Origin: Paraburkholderia ginsengiterrae
GTDB taxonomy: Bacteria > Pseudomonadota > Gammaproteobacteria > Burkholderiales > Burkholderiaceae
Assembly: GCF_001645125.1 (NCBI RefSeq)
Contig: NZ_LXKA01000327.1
Span: 186,001-250,000, forward strand
Reading direction: 5' to 3'
Length of the DNA: 64,000 nt
The notes below the pieces were generated by a model. The model was not told the origin of the DNA and ran no database searches. It saw only the letters and a program-made list of their open reading frames with translations. Within the stretch, counting starts at the first letter, position 1. Each line of letters opens with the position of its first letter. Shown in pieces: positions 25,198 through 35,980 of the stretch. Both the position numbers and the translations under genes were made by a program.

Positions 25198-25341
25198 GGC
25201 GGAAGCTGCCTCGATGTGAGCGGTGAGCGGGCGCTCGAGGATAAACCCGGAGTATATAGGGCGCGGGACGGGGCGGCAAAATGACGCTCCGTCGATATCC
25301 GGCCGGGTGCCGCTACGCGACAGTGCGCGGAGATCGGGCAT

Positions 25342-25369
25342 AAAAAAAGCCCCGCCGAAGCGGGGCTTT
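25342..25369 (-). terminator. Intrinsic terminator of ompA gene
   Basis: AAAGCCCCGC and GCGGGGCTTT form a perfect 10-bp stem with a 4-nt loop and seven T residues when read on the minus strand, 22 nt after the ompA stop. Confidence 0.93.
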
Positions 25370-25390
25370 GATACTGCGGTAATTTGTAGC

Positions 25391-26041
25391 TTACTGCTTC
25401 GAAGTACCGACAACTTCGACTTCCACGCGACGATCCGGTGCGAGGCAGGCGACGAGTTGCTTGTGGTTCTTCTGGTTGCAACCGGTCGTGACCGGGTTGC
25501 GCTTGCCCTTGCCTTCCGTATAGATACGGTTGGATTCGATGCCCTTGCTGACCAGGTATGCCTTCACAGCTTGAGCACGGCGCAGCGACAGACGGTCGTT
25601 GTACTTGTCCGAACCGATGCGGTCTGTGTAACCCGTTGCAACGATGACTTCCAGGTTCAGCGAGCCGACCTTCGATGCCAGATCGTCCAGCTTTTCCTTG
25701 CCAGCCGGCTTCAGGATTGCCTTGTCGAAGTCGAACAGTGCGTCAGCTTGATACGTGATCTTCTGGCTCGTGATAGCCGGTGCGGGCGGTGCGACCGGAG
25801 CCGGCGGCGTCGGAGCCTGGGCAACCAGCGCGCCATCGCACTTTGCGTTGGCCGTTGCCGGCGTCCAGAATGCATCGCGCCAGCAAAGCTCGTTCGTGCC
25901 GTTCATCCACACGTATTCGCCAGTACCATTCACCCAGTTGTCGTTGGTAGCTTGTCGCGACGCCGGCACCGACTGCGCCATGGCGGATGCAGCCATAACT
26001 GCGGTAGCTGCAATGAACGCGAGCTTTGAAAGTTTATTCAT
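25391..26041 (-). CDS. ompA: OmpA family outer membrane protein
   Basis: This 216-residue protein has a signal peptide cut after AMA (residue 22), a short N-terminal region with [19 protein letters not shown], and a Pro/Ala linker near residues 75-90. The C-terminal OmpA domain (about 95-205) binds peptidoglycan through the [12 protein letters not shown] helix and GYTDRIGS. The classic 8-strand barrel is absent, so it resembles the short Burkholderia OmpA-like proteins that tether outer membrane and wall. A strong GAGGAG ribosome binding site precedes the start. Expression is probably high. Confidence 0.9.
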   Translation of the reverse strand: MNKLSKLAFIAATAVMAASAMAQSVPASRQATNDNWVNGTGEYVWMNGTNELCWRDAFWTPATANAKCDGALVAQAPTPPAPVAPPAPAITSQKITYQADALFDFDKAILKPAGKEKLDDLASKVGSLNLEVIVATGYTDRIGSDKYNDRLSLRRAQAVKAYLVSKGIESNRIYTEGKGKRNPVTTGCNQKNHKQLVACLAPDRRVEVEVVGTSKQ

Positions 26042-26117
26042 ATTTCTCCTCTCGAAATTGAGATTACCGCAGGTTTACTGCGAGCCTGTTGACGAAGACC
26101 AGTCATACATTGCTCGA

Positions 26118-26126
26118 AGTATAACA
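26118..26126 (-). promoter_or_regulatory. Extended -10 promoter element of ompA
   Basis: On the minus strand TGTTATACT is an extended -10 (TGn plus TATACT), about 77 nt upstream of the ompA start. The -35 is poor, which is usual for extended -10 promoters. Confidence 0.55.
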
Positions 26127-26432
26127 TTGGTGCGGAACAAAAAACGCGGTGTGTAGACTTCGAGCAGTGTCTAACTCTTTGTGCGTTGGCATTTTGCCAT
26201 ATCGTTCCCTTCTGACGATAAAAAAATCTGCCCCCCATCAAAACGCCCACCAATTGTGGTGCATGCGCAACAGAAGTAATCGTCTGGAGGCACCGCCAGT
26301 CTTGGCTGAGCGGCGATTTGCCCCACGCACGAATCGAGCCTGCTGCATCTCAAAAATGAGTGGGTCGAGATGCGCTTTGCGTGCATCCCACTAATAGGTA
26401 TACGTAGGTCAGCCGGGGCCGGATTCGCGGCA

Positions 26433-26441
26433 TGTTAGAAT
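26433..26441 (+). promoter_or_regulatory. Extended -10 promoter element of gyrA
   Basis: TGTTAGAAT provides TGn plus TAGAAT about 89 nt before the gyrA start. The same TAGAATCG block recurs upstream of metN and cysM in this window, supporting it as a local sigma70 style. Confidence 0.5.
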
Positions 26442-26529
26442 CGTGTGATGCATTGCGCCTGCAATGCTTACGCGAAGGCGCGGCGCAATGTGGTTAAGCC
26501 GTCGCCTTGGCACGTAAAAGATACGGATA

Positions 26530-29160
26530 ATGGATCAATTCGCCAAAGAGACTCTGCCAATCTCCCTAGAGGAGGAAATGCGCCGTTCGTATCTCGATTA
26601 CGCGATGAGCGTGATCGTAGGGCGTGCGCTTCCCGATGTTCGCGATGGCCTGAAGCCGGTTCACCGGCGCGTGCTGTACGCGATGCACGAACTGAACAAC
26701 GACTGGAACCGGGCTTACAAGAAGTCGGCGCGTATTGTCGGCGACGTCATCGGTAAATATCACCCGCACGGCGACACGGCTGTCTACGACACCATTGTCC
26801 GGATGGCGCAGGACTTCTCGCTGCGCTACATGCTGGTGGACGGTCAGGGCAACTTCGGCTCGGTCGACGGTGACAATGCCGCGGCAATGCGGTACACCGA
26901 AATCCGCATGGCGAAGATCGGCCACGAACTGCTGGCCGACATCGACAAGGAAACGGTCGACTTCACGCCGAACTACGACGGCAGTGAAAACGAACCGGCC
27001 ATCTTGCCGGCGCGCATTCCCAATCTTCTGATCAATGGCTCGTCCGGTATCGCGGTCGGCATGGCGACCAACATTCCGCCGCACAACCTTAATGAGGTTG
27101 TCGACGCGTGCCAGCATCTGCTCAAGAACCCGGAAGCCACGATCGACGAGCTGATCGAGATCATTCCGGCGCCTGATTTCCCTACCGCCGGCATCATCTA
27201 TGGCGTGGCGGGCGTGCGCGACGGCTATCGCACCGGCCGGGGCCGCGTGGTGATGCGTGCGCTCACGCACTTCGAGGAAATCGACCGCGGCCAGCGCATG
27301 GCGATCATCGTCGACGAATTGCCGTACCAGGTGAACAAGCGCTCACTTCTGGAGCGCATTGCCGAACTGGTCAACGAGAAGAAGCTCGAGGGCATTTCCG
27401 ACATCCGCGACGAGTCCGACAAGAGCGGCATGCGCGTCGTGATCGAGCTCAAGCGCGGCGAAGTGCCGGAAGTCGTCCTCAATAATCTGTACAAGGCGAC
27501 CCAGCTTCAGGACACCTTCGGCATGAACATGGTCGCGCTGGTCGACGGCCAGCCGAAGCTGCTGAATCTGAAGGAAATGCTGTCGTGCTTCCTGTCGCAT
27601 CGCCGGGAAGTGCTGACGCGGCGCACTGTATACGAACTGCGCAAGGCGCGCGAACGCGGCCACGTGCTCGAAGGTCTCGCCGTTGCGCTCGCCAACATCG
27701 ACGAGTTCATCGCGATCATCAAGGCCGCGCCGACCCCGCCGATCGCCAAGCAGGAATTGATGGCGCGTCCGTGGGATTCGTCGCTGGTTCGCGAAATGCT
27801 GTCGCGCGCCGAGACGGAAAACGCGTCGGTGGGTGGCCGCGAGGCCTACCGTCCGGACGGTTTGAATCCGTCGTTCGGTATGCAGTCGGACGGCCTCTAC
27901 CGTCTGTCCGACACCCAGGCTCAGGAAATTCTGCAGATGCGTCTGCAGCGCCTGACCGGCCTGGAGCAGGACAAGATCATCGGCGAATACCGCGAAGTCA
28001 TGGCGCAAATCGCCGACCTGCTGGACATTCTGGCTCGCCCGGAGCGCATTACGGCGATCATCGTCGGCGAACTCACGTCGATCAAAGCCGAATTCGGCGA
28101 CGCGCGCCGCTCGAAGATCGAGATGAACGCGACCGAGCTGAACACGGAAGACCTGATCACGCCGCAAGAAATGGTCGTGACCATGTCGCACGCCGGCTAC
28201 GTGAAATCGCAGCCGTTGTCCGAATATAGCGCGCAGAAGCGCGGCGGTCGCGGCAAGCAGGCCACGGCAATGAAAGAGGACGACTGGATCGATACGCTGT
28301 TCATCGCGAACACGCACGATCATATTCTGTGCTTCTCGAATCGCGGCCGGGTCTATAGCGTGAAGGTCTACGAAGTGCCGCAAGGCTCGCGGAACTCGCG
28401 CGGCCGTCCGATCGTGAATATCTTCCCGCTTCAGGAAGGCGAAAAGATTACGGTTGTCCTGCCGGTCAAGGAATTCTCGGCAGACAAGTTCGTCTTTATG
28501 GGCACCGCGTTAGGAACTGTAAAAAAGACGCCGCTGGAAGCCTTTGGCCGCGTGTTGCGCAAAGGTATTATTGCGGTCGGTCTGGATGACGGCGACTACC
28601 TGATCGGCGCTGCCATTACGGATGGCCAGCATGACGTGATGCTGTTCTCGGATTCAGGCAAGGCGGTTCGCTTCGACGAGAACGACGTGCGTCCGATGGG
28701 CCGCGAGGCGCGCGGCGTGCGCGGCATGCAGCTTGAAGACGGCCAGAACGTGATCGCGTTGCTGGTGGCCGGCGACGAGCAGCAGTCGGTGCTCACCGCC
28801 ACGGAAAACGGTTACGGCAAGCGCACGCCGATTACCGAGTACACCCGTCACGGCCGCGGTACGAAGGGCATGATCGCGATCCAGACGTCGGAGCGTAACG
28901 GCAAGGTCGTCGCCGCCACGCTGGTGGATCCGGAAGCGCAGATCATGCTGATCACCAATACCGGCGTCCTGATCCGTACGCGCGTGTCGGAAATTCGAGA
29001 AATGGGGCGCGCAACCCAAGGTGTTACACTCATCAGCCTTGACGAAGGGACCAAGCTTTCTGGTCTGCAACAGGTTGCTGAGGCGGAGGGCGATACGGAA
29101 GGTGACGCCGAAGGTCCCGCTGAAGGTGGCAACGGCGGTGAAGAGGGCGGTGCGGCCTGA
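26530..29160 (+). CDS. gyrA: DNA gyrase subunit A
   Basis: This 876-residue type II topoisomerase subunit introduces negative supercoils together with GyrB. The catalytic tyrosine is Y122 in [11 protein letters not shown]. The quinolone region reads [13 protein letters not shown], with Thr at 83 and Asp at 87 in E. coli numbering, which I take as the usual unmutated state in this group. The GyrA box QKRGGRG lies near residue 568 and starts the C-terminal DNA-wrapping beta-pinwheel. The tail is very acidic and Gly-rich (last ~30 residues). Its own promoter lies upstream, and it heads the block leading to serC. Confidence 0.98.
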   Translation: MDQFAKETLPISLEEEMRRSYLDYAMSVIVGRALPDVRDGLKPVHRRVLYAMHELNNDWNRAYKKSARIVGDVIGKYHPHGDTAVYDTIVRMAQDFSLRYMLVDGQGNFGSVDGDNAAAMRYTEIRMAKIGHELLADIDKETVDFTPNYDGSENEPAILPARIPNLLINGSSGIAVGMATNIPPHNLNEVVDACQHLLKNPEATIDELIEIIPAPDFPTAGIIYGVAGVRDGYRTGRGRVVMRALTHFEEIDRGQRMAIIVDELPYQVNKRSLLERIAELVNEKKLEGISDIRDESDKSGMRVVIELKRGEVPEVVLNNLYKATQLQDTFGMNMVALVDGQPKLLNLKEMLSCFLSHRREVLTRRTVYELRKARERGHVLEGLAVALANIDEFIAIIKAAPTPPIAKQELMARPWDSSLVREMLSRAETENASVGGREAYRPDGLNPSFGMQSDGLYRLSDTQAQEILQMRLQRLTGLEQDKIIGEYREVMAQIADLLDILARPERITAIIVGELTSIKAEFGDARRSKIEMNATELNTEDLITPQEMVVTMSHAGYVKSQPLSEYSAQKRGGRGKQATAMKEDDWIDTLFIANTHDHILCFSNRGRVYSVKVYEVPQGSRNSRGRPIVNIFPLQEGEKITVVLPVKEFSADKFVFMGTALGTVKKTPLEAFGRVLRKGIIAVGLDDGDYLIGAAITDGQHDVMLFSDSGKAVRFDENDVRPMGREARGVRGMQLEDGQNVIALLVAGDEQQSVLTATENGYGKRTPITEYTRHGRGTKGMIAIQTSERNGKVVAATLVDPEAQIMLITNTGVLIRTRVSEIREMGRATQGVTLISLDEGTKLSGLQQVAEAEGDTEGDAEGPAEGGNGGEEGGAA

Positions 29161-29280
29161 TTCGCGTCAGCGTCTTACAGTCTCAGTGATTGGTTGAAAG
29201 CTGCGCCGGGAATAATGGCGTGTCGGGCCGATACGTATCCCGCGCAGCTCGCAGTTCAAGTTCAATTCTATTAGGGAGTA

Positions 29281-29892
29281 ATGATGCAAAAACGATTCAA
29301 ACAACTGATGTTGCTGGCTGCTCTCGTGCCGACGTTCGCCATGGCTCAAGCTCTTCAGAGCTCGGCTCCGGCGGCTGCGGCCCCGGCTCCCGCCGCGGCA
29401 CCGGTTGATCCGGCCAAGCAGGCTGCAATCAAGGACCTGCTGGACGCAATCGACGCGCAGAAGCTCGTCGGCGCGATCGGCAACAGCGCCCAGATGCAAG
29501 CCAAGCAGCTGGTTCCGGCGATCCTGTCGGACGCCCTGAGCGAAAACAAGACGATGACGGACAAGCAGAAGCAGGCTTCCGTTCCGACGCTGCAAAAGAA
29601 CGCAGTGCCGAAGCTGGTTGACGGCGCGGGCCAGGTGTTCGCAACCGACAGTTTCCGTCAGGACGCGATGCAAGCTCAGTACGACGCGTACGCGAAGTAC
29701 TACAGCACGTCGGAAATCAAGGATCTGACGGCGTTCTACAAGAGCCCGACCGGCCGCAAGTTCATCCAGGTGCAAGACCAGGTTGGCCGCGACGTCGTAA
29801 ATGGCTTGATGCAAAAGTACATGCCGCAATCGATCAAGGCAACGCGTGACCAGGCTGACAAGGAAGTCGCTTCGGTCAAGCCGGCTAAGTAA
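29281..29892 (+). CDS. Exported DUF2059 family protein
   Basis: This 203-residue protein has a signal peptide ending at FAMA (residue 22), then an Ala/Pro-rich linker to about residue 45. The helical DUF2059 domain carries the family-typical FYKSPTGRKFIQ near residues 155-166. Function is unknown; the family is common in periplasms of proteobacteria. It lies 120 nt after gyrA, has its own GGGAG-like site, and is followed by a 17-bp tandem repeat and a strong terminator before serC. Confidence 0.87.
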   Translation: MMQKRFKQLMLLAALVPTFAMAQALQSSAPAAAAPAPAAAPVDPAKQAAIKDLLDAIDAQKLVGAIGNSAQMQAKQLVPAILSDALSENKTMTDKQKQASVPTLQKNAVPKLVDGAGQVFATDSFRQDAMQAQYDAYAKYYSTSEIKDLTAFYKSPTGRKFIQVQDQVGRDVVNGLMQKYMPQSIKATRDQADKEVASVKPAK

Positions 29893-29923
29893 TAAGTCAG
29901 CCCAGGTAATAAGTCAGCCCAGG
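29890..29923. repeat. 17-bp perfect tandem duplication
   Basis: TAATAAGTCAGCCCAGG occurs twice head to tail (29890-29906 and 29907-29923). The first copy contains the DUF2059 stop codon. It looks like a recent local slippage event with no effect on the protein. Confidence 0.95.
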
Positions 29924-30022
29924 GTCGAAAGGCCGCACTGACATTGCGCCAGCCGCCGCCTGACCGGCCCGCCTCGTAAGCTGCGTGGCGCGCCGGGTTT
30001 GGCGGCTTGGCGGTGACAATGC

Positions 30023-30068
30023 GATAATGGTCGTTTGCGCACACGCGCAGACGGCCATTATCTTTTTT
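30023..30068 (+). terminator. Long intrinsic terminator before serC
   Basis: GATAATGGTCGTTTGCGC pairs with GCGCAGACGGCCATTATC (18 bp, two G-U type mismatches) around ACAC, followed by six T residues. It ends the DUF2059 transcript, so serC must have its own promoter within 30069-30188. Confidence 0.93.
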
Positions 30069-30188
30069 CGGCGCGGAATCGCCAGCAAAAGCACATTGCC
30101 TGTTTCACGTTCGTGGCTTTTGCGGCTGTCAATTTCGCCGATTTTTGCGCGAACGTCCGTTTTTCGCGCCTGCTTCCAGGATCACACG

Positions 30189-31271
30189 ATGCGCGTCTTT
30201 AATTTCTCCGCCGGCCCTGCGGCCATGCCCGAAGAAGTCCTGCGTCAGGCTGCCGCCGAGATGCTCGACTGGCAAGGTAGCGGCATGAGCGTGATGGAAA
30301 TGAGCCATCGCGGCAAAGAGTTCATGTCGATCCACGAGGAAGCGCTCGTCGACCTGCGCGACCTGCTCAATGTGCCGGCGAGCCATCACATCATGTTCCT
30401 GCAGGGCGGGGGGCTCGGCGAGAACGCAATCGTGCCGATGAACCTGATGGGCGCGAAGCCGCGCGCGGATTTCGTCGTAACGGGTTCCTGGTCGCAGAAG
30501 TCGTTCAAGGAAGCGCAGAAGTAGGGCACCGCGCACCTGGCCGCGAGCGGCCAGACGGCTGATGGTTTCACGCGCGCGCCCGCACGTTCGGAATGGCAGT
30601 TGTCGGACGATCCGGCCTACGTGCATCTGTGCACGAACGAGACCATTCACGGCGTCGAAACGTTCGAGATACCCGACCTCGGCGACATTCCGCTGGTGGC
30701 CGACGCCTCGTCGCACATCCTGTCGCGTCCCATGGACATCGCCAAATACGGCGTGCTGTTCGGCGGCGCGCAGAAGAATATCGGCATGGCCGGCGTGACG
30801 GTGGTGATCGCGCGCGAAGACCTGCTCAATCGCGCGCAGCCAATCTGCCCTTCGGCGTTCGAATGGAAAACCGTCGCCGAGAACAATTCGATGTACAACA
30901 CGCCGCCCACGTACGCGATCTATGCCGCCGGGCTGGTGTTCAAGTGGTTGAAGAAGCAGGGCGGCCTTGCCGCGATGGAAGCGCGAAATGTCGAGAAGTC
31001 GAAGCTGCTGTACGACGCGATCGACTCGAGCAGCTTCTATCTGAACAAGGTCGAGCGTGGCTCGCGCTCGCGGATGAACATACCGTTTTTCCTCGCCGAC
31101 GAGTCGCGCAACGAAGATTTCCTGGCCGGCGCGAAAGCGCGGGGAATGGTGCAGCTAAAGGGCCACAAGTCCGTCGGCGGCATGCGGGCGTCGCTTTATA
31201 ACGCCGTCCCGCTCGAAGGCGTCAAAGCGCTTGTCGAATACATGAAGGAATTCGAACAGCGTAGCGCCTGA
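30189..31271 (+). pseudogene. serC: Phosphoserine aminotransferase interrupted by an in-frame amber codon
   Basis: The full reading frame of 361 codons is intact for SerC, the PLP enzyme that makes 3-phosphoserine for serine and acts in pyridoxal phosphate synthesis. The one exception is a TAG at 30522-30524 (codon 112), between SFKEAQK and GTAHLAASG. Family members have Tyr there, so a single TAC/TAT to TAG change explains it. Everything else is conserved: the N-terminal [15 protein letters not shown], the PLP lysine K196 in [12 protein letters not shown], and the substrate-binding [13 protein letters not shown]. The start is the ATG at 30189. A true nonsense mutation, a sequencing error and amber suppression are all possible. 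It heads the pheA-hisC-tyrA-aroA-cmk-rpsA supraoperon. Confidence 0.93.
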
Positions 31272-31341
31272 GTATTCGGGGCGCGCGCATCCTTTCCAGC
31301 ACGCATTTTTGCAGCAGCTACCGGCAGGGCCGTTTTCACGC

Positions 31342-32424
31342 ATGGACGACGAACTCAATACCCGACTCAAGCCTCTTCGCGAGCGCATCGACGCGCGCGA
31401 CGCGCAGTTGATCGCGCTCCTCAATCAGCGCGCCGCGGTGGCGCTCGAAGTAGGTGAGGTAAAGAAGCATTTCAACGCGCCGGTGTTCCGCCCGGAGCGC
31501 GAACAGCAGGTGATCGCGCGTCTGCAGGACATGAGCGAAGGACCGCTCGCGAGCGAACATATCAGCGCGATCTGGCGCGAGATCATGGCCGCGAGCCGTG
31601 CGCTTGAGAAGACCATCAAGGCCGCGTACCTTGGGCCGGTCGGCACCTATAGCGAACAGGCCATGCACGAATACTTCGGTCAGTCGATCGAAGGACTGCC
31701 GTGTCCGTCGATCGACGAAGTGTTTCGCTCGGTCGAAGCGGGCGCCGCGGAGTTCGGCGTCGTGCCGGTCGAGAATTCGACCGAAGGCGCGGTGTCGCGT
31801 ACGCTCGATCTGCTCCTGCAAACGCAACTGACGATCGGCGGCGAACTGGCCTTGCCGATTCACCACAATCTGTTGACGCTGAACGGCAGCCTCACCGGCG
31901 TGACGCGCGTGTGCGCGCATGCGCAGGCGCTCGCCCAGTGTCAGCGCTGGCTGTCGACTAATGCGCCGCATCTCGAGCGCCAGGCGGTGTCGAGCAACGC
32001 GGAAGCGGCCCGCATGGCTGCGGAAGATCCCACCGTTGCGGCGATCGCCGGCGATCGCGCCGCCACCCACTACGGCCTGCAAGTCGCGTATGCGCTGATC
32101 CAGGACGATCCGCACAACCGCACGCGCTTCGTGATGATCGGCAAGCAGCCGGCCGGCCCGAGCGGTTACGACCAGACGTCGCTGATCGTGTCGGTCGTGA
32201 ACGAACCGGGCGCGATGGTCAAGCTGCTGGAGCCGCTGGCGCGTCACAGCGTGTCCATGACGCGTTTCGAATCGCGTCCAGCACGCGTCGGCACGTGGGA
32301 GTACTACTTCTACATCGACATCGAAGGGCATCGCGACGATCCGGCGGTCGCGGCCGCGCTCGCCGAACTCGGCAAAAAGGCGGCATTCCTGAAGATTCTG
32401 GGCTCGTATCCGCGCGCCCGTTGA
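31342..32424 (+). CDS. pheA: Chorismate mutase/prephenate dehydratase (P-protein)
   Basis: This 360-residue bifunctional enzyme makes phenylpyruvate. It has three domains: an AroQ chorismate mutase (about 1-90, with LKPLRERIDARDAQLIALLN), prephenate dehydratase (about 95-270, with AYLGPVGTYSEQA and VPVENSTEGAVSRTLDLL) and an ACT domain (about 280-360, with SRPARVGTWEYYFYID) for Phe feedback. The start at 31342 is chosen over an upstream ATG at 31309 because the mutase helix begins there. It lies 70 nt after serC. Confidence 0.97.
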   Translation: MDDELNTRLKPLRERIDARDAQLIALLNQRAAVALEVGEVKKHFNAPVFRPEREQQVIARLQDMSEGPLASEHISAIWREIMAASRALEKTIKAAYLGPVGTYSEQAMHEYFGQSIEGLPCPSIDEVFRSVEAGAAEFGVVPVENSTEGAVSRTLDLLLQTQLTIGGELALPIHHNLLTLNGSLTGVTRVCAHAQALAQCQRWLSTNAPHLERQAVSSNAEAARMAAEDPTVAAIAGDRAATHYGLQVAYALIQDDPHNRTRFVMIGKQPAGPSGYDQTSLIVSVVNEPGAMVKLLEPLARHSVSMTRFESRPARVGTWEYYFYIDIEGHRDDPAVAAALAELGKKAAFLKILGSYPRAR

Positions 32425-32514
32425 TGAGATCCAGTCGGACATTCAGGCGGCACGCGGCGGCTTTCGAGCGTGCCGGCCGCACCTTCAATTATTCATAGTC
32501 GTTCGGAGATTTTC

Positions 32515-33627
32515 ATGACAGCGTCTTTCGGTCCTTCCTACGTGCGTGCCATTGCGCCCTACATTGCCGGCAAACCGATTTCGGAAGTGGCGCGCGAGTT
32601 CGGGCTGGACGAAGCGACCATTGTGAAACTCGCGTCGAATGAGAATCCGCTCGGCATGCCGGAGTCGGCGCAGCGCGCCATGGCGCAGGCCGCCAGCGAA
32701 CTGGGCCGGTATCCGGACGCGAACGCGTTCGAGCTGAAGGCTGCGTTGAGCGAACGTTATGGCGTGCCGGCCGAGTGGGTCACGCTCGGCAACGGCAGTA
32801 ACGATATCCTCGAAATCGCCGCGCATGCGTTGGTGGAAAAGGGCCAGTCGATTGTCTACGCGCAGTATTCTTTTGCCGTCTACGCATTGGCCACGCAAGG
32901 CGTGGGCGCGCGCGCGATCGTCGTGCCGGCCGTCCAGTACGGTCATGACCTCGACGCGATGCTCGCCGCGGTCACCGACGACACGCGCCTGATTTTCGTC
33001 GCCAATCCGAACAACCCGACCGGCACCTTCATCGACGGCGCGAAGCTCGAGGCGTTTCTCGACAAGGTGCCGCGCAGCGTGGTCGTCGTGCTGGACGAGG
33101 CTTACACAGAATATCTCCCAGAAGAGAAGCGCTACGACTCGATCGCGTGGGTGCGCCGCTACCCGAATCTGCTGGTGTCGCGCACGTTCTCGAAGGCGTT
33201 CGGCCTCGCAGGTCTGCGCGTTGGTTTTGCGATTGCGCAGCCCGAGTTGACCGATCTGCTGAACCGTCTGCGTCAGCCGTTCAACGTGAACACGCTGGCG
33301 CAAGCGGCGGCCATCGCGGCACTGAACGACAAGGCGTTTCTGGAAAAGAGTGCGGCGTTGAACGCTCAGGGCTATCGTCGGCTGACCGAAGCGTTCGACA
33401 AGCTCGGTCTGGAGTACGTGCCGTCGGACGGCAACTTCGTGCTGGTGCGCGTCGGCAACGACGATGCGGCCGGCCAGCGCGTCAACCTCGAGTTGCTCAA
33501 GCAGGGCGTGATCGTGCGCCCGGTCGGCAATTACGGTTTGCCGCAATGGCTGCGTATTACGATCGGCCTGCCGGAAGAAAATGAAGCGTTCCTCGCGGCG
33601 CTCGAAAAGACGCTCGCCACCGCGTAA
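32515..33627 (+). CDS. hisC: Histidinol-phosphate/aromatic aminotransferase
   Basis: This 370-residue class I/II PLP aminotransferase carries the PLP lysine in SRTFSKAFGLAGLRVG and ANPNNPTGTF in the cofactor pocket. The ATG at 32515 has GGAG 8 nt upstream; the longer frame lacks this. Its position in the pheA-tyrA-aroA cluster suggests it mainly transaminates aromatic keto acids, as reported for the supraoperon HisC paralogue. A second hisC would be expected in the his operon elsewhere. Substrate choice is inferred from context. Confidence 0.92.
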   Translation: MTASFGPSYVRAIAPYIAGKPISEVAREFGLDEATIVKLASNENPLGMPESAQRAMAQAASELGRYPDANAFELKAALSERYGVPAEWVTLGNGSNDILEIAAHALVEKGQSIVYAQYSFAVYALATQGVGARAIVVPAVQYGHDLDAMLAAVTDDTRLIFVANPNNPTGTFIDGAKLEAFLDKVPRSVVVVLDEAYTEYLPEEKRYDSIAWVRRYPNLLVSRTFSKAFGLAGLRVGFAIAQPELTDLLNRLRQPFNVNTLAQAAAIAALNDKAFLEKSAALNAQGYRRLTEAFDKLGLEYVPSDGNFVLVRVGNDDAAGQRVNLELLKQGVIVRPVGNYGLPQWLRITIGLPEENEAFLAALEKTLATA

Positions 33628-33679
33628 GCGTTGCCCCTTGACCCGCGCGCCTAATTAGCATGAAAGGCGCGCTTATTCT

Positions 33680-34621
33680 GTGACCGACGTGGCCGCGTTT
33701 TCATTTAACAAGCTGGTAATTTTCGGTGTCGGCCTGATCGGCGGATCGTTGGCGCGCGCACTGCGCGAGCGCGGCGAAGCCGAGGGCGGGCGCAAGGTGA
33801 TCGGCGTCGGGCGCTCGCCCGCGTCGACCGAACGCGCCGCGGAACTAGGCGTGATCGACGGCGCGGCGGCGTTGAACGACGATGCGGCGCTGCGCGACGC
33901 GCTGTCCGGCGCTGACTTTGTCCTGCTGGCGGCGCCCGTCGCTCAGACGCAGTCCTTGCTCGAGCGCATCGGGCCGTTTCTCGACCTGGGTACGATCGTC
34001 ACCGACGCGGGCAGCACGAAATCGGACGTGGTCGCCGCGGCGCGAGCCGCGCTCGGTGCGCGCGTCGGCCAGTTCGTGCCGGGGCATCCCATTGCCGGGC
34101 GCGAGTCCAGTGGCGTGGACGCCGCCTTGCCCGACCTGTACGTGGGCCGTAACGTCGTGTTGTGCCCACTTCCGGAGAATGCGCCGGAGGCCGTCGAGCG
34201 CGTGGCGGCGATGTGGCGGGCAACCGGCGCCCTCGTGCGCAACATGGCGCCTGAGCAGCATGATCGCGTGTTCGCGTCAGTCAGCCACTTGCCGCACGTC
34301 TTGTCGTTCGCGCTGGTCGAGCAGATTCTCAATTCGCCCGACGCGGCATTGAAATTCTCGTTCGCGGCGGGTGGCTTCCGCGACTTTACGCGCATTGCCG
34401 CGTCGAGCCCGGAAATGTGGCGCGACGTGTGCGTGGCCAATCGCGTTGCACTGCTCGACGAGCTTGACGCCTACACGGCCGTGCTGGCGCGTTTGCGCGC
34501 CGCTATCGAGTCTGCGGACGGCGCCACCCTCGAAGCCGTGTTCGCGCGCTCACGCGTGGCGCGTACAGAATGGCAGGAACAGCGCGCTGCCGGCGTTGCC
34601 AACAGCGACGCGTCGAAATAA
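33680..34621 (+). CDS. tyrA: Prephenate dehydrogenase
   Basis: This 313-residue NAD(P)-dependent enzyme converts prephenate or arogenate for tyrosine synthesis. The Rossmann motif is [16 protein letters not shown] near residues 14-29. [20 protein letters not shown] contains the conserved substrate-site His. The start codon is GTG at 33680. There is no fused chorismate mutase or ACT domain, consistent with PheA supplying the mutase. It is followed by aroA after 19 nt. Confidence 0.94.
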   Translation: MTDVAAFSFNKLVIFGVGLIGGSLARALRERGEAEGGRKVIGVGRSPASTERAAELGVIDGAAALNDDAALRDALSGADFVLLAAPVAQTQSLLERIGPFLDLGTIVTDAGSTKSDVVAAARAALGARVGQFVPGHPIAGRESSGVDAALPDLYVGRNVVLCPLPENAPEAVERVAAMWRATGALVRNMAPEQHDRVFASVSHLPHVLSFALVEQILNSPDAALKFSFAAGGFRDFTRIAASSPEMWRDVCVANRVALLDELDAYTAVLARLRAAIESADGATLEAVFARSRVARTEWQEQRAAGVANSDASK

Positions 34622-34640
34622 CCGGAAACTGGACTCAATC

Positions 34641-35945
34641 ATGGAATTCCTCGATCTCGGACCGTTTTCCCGCGCGTCCGGCACGGTACGTCTGCCCGGC
34701 TCGAAGAGCATCTCGAACCGGGTTCTGCTGCTTGCGGCGCTGGCCGAAGGCGAAACCACGATCACCAATCTGCTCGATTCCGACGACACCCGCGTCATGC
34801 TCGACGCGCTCGAGAAGCTCGGCGTGCGCTTCACGCGCGAGGGCGACACCTGCGTCGTGACCGGCACGCGCGGCGCGTTCACCGCGCGCACGGCCGATCT
34901 GTTCCTCGGCAATGCCGGCACGGCGGTGCGTCCCCTGACCGCGGCACTGGCGGTCAATGGCGGCGACTATCGTATTCACGGCGTGCCGCGCATGCACGAG
35001 CGGCCGATCGGCGACCTGGTCGACGGCCTGCGTCAGCTCGGCGCGCGAATCGACTACGAGGAGAACGAAGGCTATCCGCCGCTGCGGATCCGCCCAGCGC
35101 AGATTTCCGCCGAAGCGCCGATTCGCGTGCGTGGCGACGTGTCGAGCCAGTTCCTGACCTCGCTGCTCATGACGCTGCCGCTCCTGCGCACTGCCAGCGG
35201 CGTGAGCACCGTCCAGGTGGACGGCGAGCTGATCTCCAGGCCCTATATCGAGATCACGATCAAGCTGATGGAGCGCTTCGGCATCAAGGTCGAGCGTCAT
35301 GGCTGGCATCAGTTCGTGGTGCCGGCCGGCCAGCGTTATCAGTCGCCGGGCACGATCATGGTGGAGGGCGATGCCTCGTCCGCCTCGTATTTCCTCGCGG
35401 CCGGCGCGCTCGGCGGTGGCCCGTTGCGAGTGGAAGGCGTGGGCCGCGCCAGCATTCAGGGCGACGTCGGCTTCGCCGATGCGCTCATCAGGATGGGCGC
35501 GAACCTGCAGATGGGCGAGGACTGGATCGAAGTGCGAGGCGTCGGTCACGACAGCGGCAAGCTCGAGCCGATCGACATGGACTGCAATCTGATCCCGGAT
35601 GCCGCGATGACGATTGCCGTCGCAGCACTGTTCGCGGACGGTGCGACCACGCTGCGCAATATCGCCAGCTGGCGCGTGAAGGAAACCGACCGGCTCGCCG
35701 CGATGGCCACCGAACTTCGCAAGGTGGGCGCGAAGGTTCAGGAGGGCGAGGATTTCCTCGTGGTCGAGCCGCCTGAAAAGCTGATTCCGAACGCCGCTAT
35801 CGACACCTACGACGATCACCGCATGGCGATGTGTTTTTCGTTGGTGAGTCTCGGCGGCGTGCCGGTCCGGATCAACGACCCGAAGTGTGTCGGCAAGACG
35901 TTTCCCGATTATTTCGAGCGCTTCACGGCGCTCGCTCAACCCTGA
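34641..35945 (+). CDS. aroA: 3-phosphoshikimate 1-carboxyvinyltransferase (EPSP synthase)
   Basis: This 434-residue enzyme joins PEP and shikimate 3-phosphate in the shikimate pathway. The N-terminal [17 protein letters not shown] and [16 protein letters not shown] are the two signature motifs, and the NAGTAxR form marks the class I enzyme. [17 protein letters not shown] is the second family signature. The start at 34641 ([14 protein letters not shown]) is fixed by homology rather than by the longer upstream frame, which overlaps tyrA. It is followed by cmk after 35 nt. Confidence 0.97.
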   Translation: MEFLDLGPFSRASGTVRLPGSKSISNRVLLLAALAEGETTITNLLDSDDTRVMLDALEKLGVRFTREGDTCVVTGTRGAFTARTADLFLGNAGTAVRPLTAALAVNGGDYRIHGVPRMHERPIGDLVDGLRQLGARIDYEENEGYPPLRIRPAQISAEAPIRVRGDVSSQFLTSLLMTLPLLRTASGVSTVQVDGELISRPYIEITIKLMERFGIKVERHGWHQFVVPAGQRYQSPGTIMVEGDASSASYFLAAGALGGGPLRVEGVGRASIQGDVGFADALIRMGANLQMGEDWIEVRGVGHDSGKLEPIDMDCNLIPDAAMTIAVAALFADGATTLRNIASWRVKETDRLAAMATELRKVGAKVQEGEDFLVVEPPEKLIPNAAIDTYDDHRMAMCFSLVSLGGVPVRINDPKCVGKTFPDYFERFTALAQP

Positions 35946-35980
35946 TTCGACCCCGAATTGACTGACGTGCGACTTTTTCG

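Larger units (their letters stand above)
26042..26529. other. 488-nt divergent promoter region between ompA and gyrA
   Basis: No gene is seen. The half next to ompA is AT-rich and holds the ompA promoter. The half next to gyrA holds a TGTTAGAAT extended -10. An imperfect inverted repeat (AGTGG/CCACT outer and GATGC/GCATC inner arms) sits at 26359-26392 between them and may be a regulator site or a short transcript structure. Confidence 0.5.

Noticed and set aside
26611-26805. Possible quinolone-resistance change in gyrA (Thr at position 83)
   Set aside because: Thr83 appears to be the ordinary residue in Burkholderia-type GyrA and Asp87 is unchanged.
30600-31271. Separate downstream gene starting with an internal GTG in serC
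   Set aside because: It is the continuation of the same SerC frame after the amber codon; no ribosome binding site precedes it, and the N-terminal part of the PLP fold would be missing.
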